Source: Dryas octopetala (lineage: Eukaryota > Streptophyta > Magnoliopsida > Rosales > Rosaceae). From it: a stretch of DNA of 64,000 bases. Shown piece by piece: positions 12,757 to 24,700 of this stretch. The stretch covers positions 15,288,835 through 15,352,834 of the forward strand of contig OY992832.1 of assembly GCA_963921425.1 (NCBI GenBank), in the 5' to 3' direction. A program made the position numbers and the translations under genes. Position 1 is the stretch's first letter. The number at the start of each line of letters is the position of its first letter. The notes beneath the pieces were generated by a model. The model had not been told where the DNA came from, searched no databases, and saw only the letters and a program-made list of their open reading frames with translations.

Positions 12757-15700
12757 CGAGAGCGAGAGCGAGCAAGAGAGAGAACAGAGGGTTGAGGGTT
12801 TTGTTTGGCGAGAAAGAGATGGTGAGAACTAAGGGTGAGGGTCGAGCTTCAATAATAAGGAAATATGAAGAAAGAGCAGATCGATGGACGGCGAAGATGG
12901 AGATCGAATGGGGGATGAGTATCTGAATGTAGGTGAAGTCTCATAGGGCTTTGACCAAATTAGACTTAATGCGCGAGGACTGTTCATTAGTGCGCCTCCG
13001 CTTTTGTACAAATACAAAGACCCGCAAATTCTTTATTTTCTTATAACTTACCCAATACAACAGTTTTGTCCAAAACTATTGTGTAATAATTTAAGAAAAA
13101 TCTCAAGACTGAATACCATTGGATATTATATGTTCATATAACGGTTTTTACAAAACCGTTGTGTATTAAATTAAGATAACGGATAAAATACTAACCGTTG
13201 TCTATTGACTGTTGTCTATTTATATAATTGTAGTGGTGATTAGTCTAAAACTGATATCGTTTAGTATGTCGATTTCACAAAAGAAAATTGGAATACAACT
13301 TGCTATATCAGTTTTTTTTCACCTAAAAAATGATATGAATACATAAATTTGAGCCTGTACATAAATTTGTGCAGCCATAAAATCTTCCATGTATTCTCAT
13401 TCCATATATTTCAATAATCACCAATAACAATATTCAAAGCTGCCTACATGTACATAATCACCAATAACAATACAAATATCCAACAAGATAACCATATATA
13501 TATTTTTTGTTTTGTAGAGGTCTAAACATACCATGCCATGCCACCAGCCTAATAACTAAGGCAATATTGCCTAAACCCTGCTTGTTAAGACCTTTACAAA
13601 ACCAAAACAATGTACCAAACGCTGCCCACATGTACAAAATAACATGACAGCACCTAGCCTAATTAATCTGCAAATCAGCACTATGTCTAGCTAGCTAGCT
13701 AGTTCTATCTTCAATTCTGCCATCCTTTACAAAATAGTCATGGCAGCATGTATGATCTAATTAAAAGCACCAAATCTTCAATCTTCTTCCATGCTTTACA
13801 AAAAATGAGCATGCACGACAGCTTTCTTCTATCCACAAAAAAGGCAAAATGCACACCACCTACCAATTAACTTGTCGGTCTAAAGATAATTGTTCAGAAA
13901 ATCTCCCCATTCCACACGCAACTCATCTATTTGATCTTGTGTGTATCCGCTTCGCTTGGTCTTCATATTGGACCACTGAAAACATCAAAGGAACATATAT
14001 TCTTTAATTTAATCACAAATTCATTGATCTCATAAGTTCTATATACTGAATACATGCATGCCTTATTAATCTCAATTTTCAACTAAACATGCATATGCAT
14101 AAAGAATAAAAGCAAGTCAGAGTAGTTGAATGGACAATAGCAGCACTAGAAAATGAGTTGCTGCCTAACAACCCTCCCATTTCCTTGCTTCATGCATATG
14201 TGTGCTTTTAAGAAAATTGCTTATCCTTGAAAAGAGACCACACTATAAGAAAAGCACCAAATATTCCTTCTCCCTGTAGTTGCAACCCTGTTTCAAATTA
14301 ATAATATATAGTAACAATATGACACAAAGCAGCAGAGGTTCTCAGAGGTTCTCCACTCTAACTTTCACATTAATTTCAAATACCTCTCTCTCAAACATCA
14401 AAGATGCAGTTTCTCCAAGTTGAACTTAGTCAAAAATTTGGGTATGCATGCATGCAGTTTCTACATTGTTTATTGAACCACTTAAAGGATAAAAGGCAGA
14501 TCAGATTATTCAATTGCATATATTACAAACCATACTTTTAAGTATTTAATCCAAATGCATGAACAACACAAACGCAATACAATCTAGCTTGGGTAGATAT
14601 TTTTTTTATTAATTGGAAATCTGACCTTGGTCGCATAATCAAGGTTGGTATCCTCAATAATTTCCTTCATGTACTGCATCACATAGTAACCACACTCAAC
14701 ACCACCAGGTTGCTTTGGACACTATGCATGATATATCCAAAAAAATGGCACACAGTTAATATTCAAGCCATATGCATATGTGGACTTGTCAGACAAATAA
14801 AATTAAGGTTAATGACATTAAAGGTTGAGGACTTACGAATAGATGCCTCCACTGGGGCGTTTTCTTAGTTGTCCTACCCGTGAGTCCATTAAAGTGTCTA
14901 ATAGCACTTAATCAACAAAAATTGAAAATTTTAATTATATGTCTTGAAACAAAGATGGTATATAAATCTGGGGAAAAAAAGAGTGGTTACAATGAATCAA
15001 ATAAAAGTAAAGTCTTACTTGTTGACAATTGCCATCCACTCTTTGTCATGGGTTTGCTTCGGAAGAGGGTCCATGATAAAAACTGCATCTTTATCTTCAT
15101 TGATAATGGTCAAAATCCAGTGTGCCCTTGAAAAGGTTAACATTAATCAGCAAGTACAATCTGATTTGCCCATATGAAAACAATTTGCTTTAAATTAATC
15201 AATAGATAAGTAATTTCAGAAACTTACCCAGAATTGTATGGAAGTAAAAAAACACGATCTGATTTGCCCATATGAAAGCGATCTGCTAAATATTGTGATC
15301 GCTGTTGTGAGTCGCCTACTCCAAGTGAGATGCGCGAGGGGTCCACAAATGCAACCATTTCTTCCATGTGTGAGTTCAAAACCTTTTCATATAGGTGCCT
15401 AATTATTTATTTCAATTAGTTCATATCCTACCAGCTACTAGATCAGAACTTAAATATTAGAGAAAATACTCATTGAATCAGCAAGCACAATTACCTCATG
15501 TAAAGCACGATGCACGTGGCCGATAATTCTTGCATCTCCATGATGGAAGTAATGTCCTCTTTCAAGATGTATAGACGTCGGACATGCCCAAAGAATTCTT
15601 CCTCTAAATCTGCTGCAATAGCTCTTCCACTTGTGGCCATCGCGTCACACGCAAAACGATATAAGGCCTTGCAATTCGGAGGCACTCGCTTGCCAGCTTC

Positions 15701-18700
15701 TGATGTCTTGAATAACTCTTTCCTTATGACAGGATCCTGTTTTTTTTTGTTTCTAGGGTGTTAAGAAAAAACAAGCAACACTCGTTAGAATAATAAAGAT
15801 ACATTATAAGATCCAAAAACTTATAGAACAGTCAATAAAAGACTGTAGGCACTGCCATGTATGTCCCAAACAATGCCCAAATATAAATTAGATTAATCCA
15901 CAAAGCACAAATTACAAGAGACAACAATATAAAATGAAGTGCTCCTATTTGCAATTGCAGTGTGCCAAAAAAGTTAGTTGCTAATTTTTTGACGTACTTT
16001 CATGGATTTACTGCTAATAGGATAGCTGAACTCTAGCATAGAAGCTAATAACCCTTCCAAGACTTCAAAAATCCTTCCCTACACTATATAAGGATTTGGA
16101 TAACTTGTATACAAAGAAAAAATGGCTAGAAAGGTCTGCCTTTAATGAGCTCATATAGGTTTAAGGCTTTGTATTCAGTTTTTAGTTGATGCTTTAAATC
16201 CAAACCCACACTGACCCAAATGGAACTATACATGCTGAGCATCAACCATTTAGTGACCCATCATTCAGCTTTATGTAACACCCACTACACAAACCAAGCC
16301 AAACTTATAGAACAGTCAATAAAAGATTGTTTAAGACTGTAGGCAAACATTTTTTAAGGTATGTTTTTACAAGTACGTGTTCACAAGATTATCATAATGG
16401 AAAGAGGGATCGAGAGCAGCTACCTTGACAGTTTCTGCAATATCGACCTCTTCAACCTCCACTACTTCAACATCAGCAGCTTTCTTTTTCACCTCGACAT
16501 CCACACCCTTAGCCTTGTCCTCGTAAACACAGCTTGCTTTATCTGACATCAAACCTTGGCCTGCAGGTACCATCTTTGGTGTAACAGGTGAATCACCACG
16601 TTGTTTCTTCTCTAATATTTCAAGCCTCTCCAAAAGCCCCTCACGGTCCTTCAGAAACATTGCAATCAGCTCTTTCTTTGTAATTATCTCCCTCGGTTTT
16701 TTAGGTATGTTGAAGTACACATGAGGGTTGACATTCCCACCTACTGCTCTGACCCTACCAGAATGCTCAGGTGTGTTCAAAGCCATTGTCAGCACATCAT
16801 TAGCACCCTCAACCTTCAACTCTCCATTTTTCTTCTTTTCCAGCAAATCATCCTGACATTATAATGCATAATTTAAATAATTATCAATGAATAAGCAATG
16901 GCAGTCATGTATAAGCACAATGTAAATCCTTACAATGATATTCACTACTTCAGAAACTTCCTCATCCAATTTCCCATTAGAGTCTTCTCGTGCCCTCTTC
17001 CATAGGACTGAACGGTCGAGGTCATCCTCCCCAAAACTTTCTTTCCTCTAAGTTATAATAAAAATAATGCACAATTTATAAGTTTATAATTAAAACCACT
17101 AAAAGATGAGGCCTTTATTGAAAAAAAAAATATCAGAACTTGTGGGCTTATAAATAAGGCAAGTGCTGCCAACAGATGGATTGTTAAGAATCTTACCAAA
17201 GTCTCCTCCAATCCAATGTAGCCCTTCCGTGAAAGTTTATGATGATACTTCCTCTTGAGGGTTTTTTGACGTTGAACCTCGTGTTTTTCCTACAATTAAG
17301 ACAACACCATATTGTCAAATAAAGTACCTACCAGTCAGTTAAGTCAAAACACATAAATCTAAATTTTATACATATATAACATACCATAAAGGACTGCGTA
17401 ACCCTGCCAGCAACAAACTGATCCCAATGGACTTGCTCGATGCTTTTATACTTCTTTGGTGGTGATTTTAACATCTTCTCATCATTTATGAATGGGAGAA
17501 TGTATGTGCGTGTCAGCATAGTCTTGAATGTTCTCCATTTGATGCCAACGGACGACAAAACATGTTTCCTGCTTGACGGGTCCAGCTCAAATGCACCCTA
17601 CATCAAGTGGATCATTAAAAAAAAGCACATGGTTATCCACTAAATAAAGTAAAAAAGGCTAAAAGGAAGGTGCAGTTGCAAGTTCAATTCTAAGGTTTCA
17701 TAATTACCATAACATCCTCCCATATGTTCTGTTTTATGGTGTCATCTACAGCTGGCCAGTTTTTATAAATGATTGGCACTGTGGTCCGAGCTAAAACCCC
17801 AATGTATGACATAAAAGTTGTCCGTCCATCTCCGCAAGGTGCGCCAAAGGAGTTAAACTCCACTTTCACCTTTCTTCCTTGTGCTTTCTTCACAACAACT
17901 CTGTGCATGGTTGTAACCCCACGACCAGTCTGCTTGGCCTTGGACTTGGCATTTTTTGCCTTGGACTTGGCTGGTGATGACACATTTTTGGCTTTGGGTT
18001 TGGCTGGTGATGAGGTCTTTTTAGCCTTGGACTTGGCTGGTGATGAGGCCTTTTTAGCCTTGGACTTGGCTGGTGATGAGCCCTTTTTAGCCTTGGACTT
18101 GGCTGGTGATGAGCCCTTTTTAGCCTTCCACTTAGCTGTTTCAACAATTTTTTTGGCCAGCTGTGTTGAGTTGGCCTTCCACTTGGCACTTCTCTTTTTC
18201 CTTGGTGTAGCCATTTCTGTTTTGCAGCTGTGGCTCCTGTTCCATATGAATAACAAATAAAGTCAGTATTAAAAATAATTTACTTAACAATTAAAAATAA
18301 TTTACATATGAATAATTTACTTAAATGATTTACTTAACACAACTACAAGATCACAAATACAAAATACAAATAAAAGATCACAAATACAAAATACACATAT
18401 AAATGATTTACTTAACACAACCAGCAGCAGCAGTACCATTACACATACATATATTCTCTCCATTACATTTTTTGCAAATAATGCACAATAGCAGCTCTAT
18501 TACATTCTCTCTATTACATTGTTTTTCTTTTTATTTGCATGATGTATCCATATTCCCTCACAATCAGGCCTCTTGTAAGTGGTGTCATCCTCATTCATCA
18601 GCTCATCAAATTCCTCAACAGATGGAAGGCCATTGGTAAAGGACTCATGATCAATCACATTGTTCCCTAAATCATCCTCTTGAGAACAGTCATAATAGTC

Positions 18701-21700
18701 TTTATTAGGGGCTGCAATCACGACTGACCAGCTCGAATCAAGTGGATCATCTACATAAAAGACTTGCTTCACTTGGGCAGCCAATGCAAACGCATCTTTC
18801 TTATGACCTATTCTATTAAGGTTAACCAATAAGAACCCTAGGTCATCTATCTTTATGCCCTTATTATTCTCTACCCACATACACTTAAACAAAGGAACCC
18901 GAAAATCACAATAATCTAGCTCCCAAATTTCTTGGATAACCCCATAGAAAACCATGTCAGTGTAGACCGGATTCTTATCTTTTGCGCTCGCCACCTGCAT
19001 TGTATTCGCCACCAAGGTAACCCCACTATTTTGGACAGAACGCATATTGTCCCGTGCCTTTGTGTGAAAATGGCACCCCCCAATCTCATAACCCTCATAC
19101 TTCAGCACACTCATTGGTGGACCGTGAGCTAGCCGCCTCAATGATATTGTTATCTCCACCTCTCCAAGTTCAATTAGATGTAAAACCTATGGTAACAAAG
19201 ATTGAGTTACACTTTGTAAAACTTTTCCAAAACACCAAAATTTTGTAACAGTCAAAGCTTTGTAAAGGTAACAAAGTAGCATACCTTTTGACGTAACCAG
19301 TAGATAAATTCACGGTTGTGGGCTTCTAGCAACCACCTATCACTTTTTTTTTTACTTGCATGTAATTCTTTCAAGTAGGCCTTGTGTTCTCTACCAACAG
19401 ATTCCAAACAAAAACATCAAAATGATGATTTCAAATTAAATTAAATTCAATATGTTATAAGTCTAAGTGCTGGATAAATACACTTACTCGGCATAAGGTT
19501 CGACTTCTGAGGCATTCTCCAATACAATTCGGTGTGCTTGCTCCCAAGATTCGCGGTCTACTAAATGTGCCTTAGCCCCTGAGAGAGGTCTATTGCTGTT
19601 TTGTGCCCCCATCCGCGAGTGAGGAATTCCAATTGCTATTGCATTAGATAAATAGTCGGAGCAAAACTCCACAGCTTCCTCAGCGATGTAACTTTCAGCA
19701 ATGCAGCCCTCCGGTCGATTACGGTTCCGTACATAACCCTTTAAGACTTTCATGGCTCTTTCAAATGGATACATCCATCTATAGCAAACCGGTCCGCACA
19801 ATCGAACTTCTCTAACAAGGTGAACGGTTAAATGCACCATTATATCGAAGAACGAAGGTGGGAAAATCTTCTCTAGCAAACATAAAGTTTCAACGAGATC
19901 GTATTGCACTTTATCCAACTTCGACACATCAACCACTTTAGTGCAAAGAGCATTAAAGAAGAAACATAGCCTTGTTATTGCATATCTCACGTGGATGGGC
20001 AGCACCGAACGTATGGCGATGGGTAGTAATTGCTGCATCAACGTGTGGCAATCATGAGACTTTAAACCAAACAATTTCAACTCTTCCATGGATACGAGGT
20101 TTCGCACATTTGAAGAATAACATTCCGGGACCTTAGTACCCAACAAACACCTACATAGTGTTTTTTTCTCAACCCTAGAAAGAGTATATGGAGCTGCTGG
20201 CAAAAAAGTTCTTTTATTCCCAACCTCGGGTGCCAAGTCAAGTCTAACTCCCATTTCCACCAGATCTAAACGGGCAGCCACACCATCTTTGGTCTTCCCT
20301 TGAATGTTCAATAGAGTTCCAATAATGCTATCGCACACATTCTTCTCAATGTGCATTACATCCAAGCAATGCCTAATATGAAGTGACTTCCAATACTCAA
20401 GGTCAAAGAAAATTGATCTTTTCTTCCAACATGAAATAAGGGATTCACCACCTTTTGGCTTAGTTAACTTAGTCTTCCCGAAGTTACAATTGATTCCAGA
20501 AACTTTTTCTAAGACATCTTCGCCACTTAAAGGTGTAGGAGCCTCACGATCATCCTGCTTGTTATTAAAAGCAGCCTTTTGTTTTCGATATGGGTGGTTG
20601 CGGTCCAAGAATCTTCGGTGGCCTTGGAAACACATTTTCTTACCATGTTTCAAAAAAATCGAATCTGTGTCTTCTCCGCAAATGGGACATGCTTTATAAC
20701 CCTTAACCGTGCACCCAGACAAGTTACCGTAAGCAGGAAAATCATTGATTGTCCACAAAAGTACAGCCCTCAAAAAGAAGATGTCTTTTCTAAATCAGTA
20801 AATCCATCGTGCACTCCATCAATTCCCTCCCACAAGGTCTTCAAATCATCAACCAAAGGTTCTAAGTACACGTCTATATCGTTTCCCGGCTGCCTAGGAC
20901 CAGAAATCAGTAAGGTTAACATCATAAACTTCCTTTTCATGCACAACCAAGGAGGAAGGTTATAAGTCACTAAAAGTACGGGCCAACAACTATACCGGCT
21001 GCTAAGGGAACTGTGCGGATTTATCCCATCAGCAGAAAGGGCAAGCCTTAAATTTCTAGGCTCACTTGCAAAATTTGGCCACTTTTGGTCAACCAACTTC
21101 CAAGCTGGAGAATCAGCTGGATGCCGCATCATGCCGTCACTCATTTTGTGTTCAGCATGCCAAGTCAGATTCTTTGAAGTCTCACAAGATTTAAACATCC
21201 GTTTAAATCTTGGAATAGGTGGAAAGTACCACAACAGTTTTGCTGCCACCCCTTCCTTCTCAACTTCTTCCTTGTTGACCTTCCACCGAGATAGATCACA
21301 CTTGGGGCACCTTGTGTCATGCTCATATTGTTTTCTATACAAAATACAGTTGTTCGGACATGCATGAATCTTCTCATATTCCATTCCTAAAGCAGCCAAT
21401 GTCTTCTTCGCCTCATACGTAGATAAGGGAAGCAAATGATCCTTTGGAAGCATATCTCCAAAGATGACCAGCATATCAGTAAAGCTATTGTCGGAATGAC
21501 CATGTTTTGCCTTCAAATTGAACAACTTGACTAGGGCAGATAACTTGCTGTAATTATGACAATGTGGGTATAAGGGTCTCTCTCCTTCCTCAACAAACTT
21601 CATAAACTCATCCGGATTCTCATTGAAATTATCAAATGCACCTTCGTACATGTTGACTGTTTCAGACCCAAATACATCATGTTCTGACTCCACAAATGTA

Positions 21701-24700
21701 GGGGCAGCACACTCACCATGCCATATCCAATTATTATATCGCTTGTCTATACCATTAAAGTAAAGATGCTCCCTTACTATCTTAATGGTAAACTTATTCA
21801 AGTTCCCACATTTCACACAAGGACACTGAATGTACTTATGATTGGTAGCATTCCCTAATGCAAATGCCAAAAAATTCTCAACTCCCACCTCATACTCCTT
21901 AGTCATCCTATCAGCATGCATCCAGGTTTTATCCATTGCCCTTAATTGTCGATATTAACTTCACATAAAGAGACAATAGCCAATTCAATATTAATGTGCA
22001 ATCAAATTAAAATGCAAATTTCTCACCTAGCCTCTTATGAAACAAATACTCATTAATACATTTTAATTTTACCCTAAGAGACAAACATTCATGTACTGCA
22101 ATTTACATATAAGATTCAAAACATCTATGTTATATATGGAAAACAAAAAGCTCATAAGAGACTTTAGAGGGACAACCTATTATTCCTAAAACTCAGCAAG
22201 TGTACCATACAGAAATCTACACTAGCCACTTTATTGTTCCCCCAATTTTTTTCAAATAAAAAACTTATATGCATACTAGGACAGCTCTTATGTCATATTT
22301 ACAAGCACAAGCTTAAAATCAGAAGACCAAAATTGAACAGCAGCATGAATGTGATCGAAGTAAATAATTAAGAAATATACCTAGGTTAGCAATTCCTCAT
22401 GTGTAAAAAGGGCTGCTGGTTATGTCTTCTAATACAAACAAAGTAAACCTGAAAAATGAAATGCACAATTTATAATTTGCTAAAACACAACAGAGTAAGT
22501 CAAACAAGGAGCCTCATTCAGTAATTAACTACCAGAAGCACCCATGTGAATTAACAATTAACAACAAAAAATCTTAACAATTAACAACAATGTGAATTAA
22601 TTAATTTATTAGAAAAATTCCTTAGACACAAGAATTCTCTTTCTGAAGGGTCGCCACTGCAACCTTGACTACTGAAAATCAGATGTGCTTACACAATCTA
22701 TAAGTACCCGATGGTGCATAGCATACATCAACTAACAGTGTGTCAAAATTGTCTTTTTTTTTTCTGTTATTTACAGAAACCAAAACTTTTATTTCCAATA
22801 AAATAGCAATAACTAGACAAAAACTACAATCGATCTGTGGCATAGTATGTACAAATTGTTAGAATGGTCTAAAAAGGAAAATAACTATTGTTAAGAACTC
22901 GAACATTCAAGAACTATTCCAGTCTCATATAGGACATCACCAATCCACTTTATGGTATAAGCACCAGTGGAACCATTCAAATGCACCAACTGCAAGGGAC
23001 AAAAGAATGTCCCTTCCATAAACATGTCTCCATCAAAGAAATAATCTTGCTATACACTGAAAGCACAGCTCCTCTACCAAACTTAAGACGATAAACAATA
23101 AACTAATAGCTCAAGTTAATACAACCTTTGAGAGCAGAAAACTCTGGGAATCCAACTAAAAATTCACTATAGAAAGAAAGAAAAAGGCAAGACTAATCAA
23201 TGCAAGAGGTCCTAGAATTTCCATCAGCTAGATAACCAACAGGTAAAAAAAAATTTTTACATTAAAAGAGACCTTTTCTTGTTTAGTTGGTTAAAAACAA
23301 TTGTGGCGTGGTGAACGAAACTCCCACCATTGCAAAGTCTACAAAGAGTCCAATGTATACAGCCATAGCCCAGTTTGTGGAGAGATTATTTCCCTTTTCG
23401 AACCCAATGAGGAAACTTACAGTTATGTCGAGACTCGCCCTCTGTGTTTAGGTGGTTGGGAGATAAAATCTATATACACTTAAATAAAAATCCAACACAC
23501 AAAAAAAGTTCTTGTACAAAAAAAAAGGCCATTAACCCAACCCTAGGCACCAAAATTTGGTCAAAAACGAGTGATCCAAGATTCTAACAAAGGTTCCAGT
23601 ATAGTGAAACAGATGACATCTCCAGAGACAGCAATCAGAGAGCACAAGGACACAATCCTACCTAGACTCTGTTTAATAGCAGGGTGCATGGTATCCACCA
23701 AACAGCCATATTGGGAACTACTACACATCCTCTATCATGAATTAGATGGTCCATAGCTTTGTTCAGTAAGAGAACCTATTCAACCAAGCCATAATCCCAT
23801 CTAATTGGCTATAGGATTTTTCTTCATAGGGACCACATGGCTCGCAGTACTCATCAATATATCAAGACCCACCTTTGTCCAAGATAGAAACTGTAGTTTG
23901 CAAGTGAATACCGAAAAACAACAAAAAAACAAACAAACAAACTGGCATGAAAATAGAAAAGTCCATCATCTAATATTTAGCAAACTCATGCAGCGCCAAT
24001 AGCACATGATATGCACAGAAGTGGCATTAACCTTGAAATTCTAGAAATTTTGCAACCCACTACAGTAAACTAAACAACAATAGCAGGGTTATACTATTAA
24101 CTATCACAACCAAGCTGAAAATTAAGGCCTAGAAATGTTCTACCAAGTATAGATGGAACTACAGTTGAAAATACTAATTGAACTGGTCAAAATACATAGA
24201 TGCAACACCAGTTTACACAGCATGTCCTTCCTATGAGTAAGGGCAAGCCAAATTAAGAGCGAACCTGAATTAGCTGGATGCCAGTCAGATCCTTGCAGAA
24301 ATCACTGAGGAACTGATTTACCCAAACAAATTTACACAGAAAACGCCCTTGTGAGCAAACTCATTTACCCAAAAATTCAGAAACTAATTTACCCAGAAAT
24401 TCATACTTCACCTGTCGAAAGGATCTTCAAGCGGTGGCGGCGATGGCAAGAGAGAGGCTGGGGTGCGACTGGTCAGGTTGTTCTTTGACGTCTGTGAATG
24501 GAGAGGCTAAGAGTCAGAGGGTGAGAGAGAGACAGAGAAGTGAGAGTGACAGAGAAGTGAGAGTGAGAGAGACAGACGAACTCACAATGAAGTCTGGGCC
24601 TGGAGTGGCGACGGCGACGGCGACTCCGACGATGAGTGTGTGACACTGATGAGCTGAGACAGTTTTTGCGAGATGGAATTTGCGAGAGATCGAGATCGAA

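Larger units (their letters stand above)
7593..13238. mobile_element. CACTA-B: degenerate CACTA-like element nested in CACTA-A
   Basis: Ends CACCACTACAA and TTGTAGTGGTG are flanked by direct repeats ATT (7,590-7,592 and 13,239-13,241). Subterminal regions carry many copies of ACAACGGTT/AACCGTTGT at 7,615-8,270 and 13,060-13,215. It interrupts the left subterminal repeats of CACTA-A, so it is the younger insertion. I see no complete transposase; the only recognisable coding remnant is a last-exon fragment at 8,774-8,867. If the element is taken as starting at the core CACTACAA (7,596), the TSD is less clear, so the outer 3 bp are inferred. Confidence 0.8.

Noticed and set aside
12613-12795. 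Arg/Glu-rich and Ser/Leu-rich open frames on both strands
   Set aside because: They are translations of a (GA)n microsatellite.
13880-18214. Host SUMO-protease gene
   Set aside because: It lies inside CACTA-A, is joined to a TNPA-like region, and lies in the same orientation as the element's transposase.
17769-18260. Plus-strand 163-residue Leu/Ala-rich open frame
   Set aside because: It is the mirror of the Lys-rich SSPAKSKAKK repeats of CACTA-A ORF2 on the minus strand.
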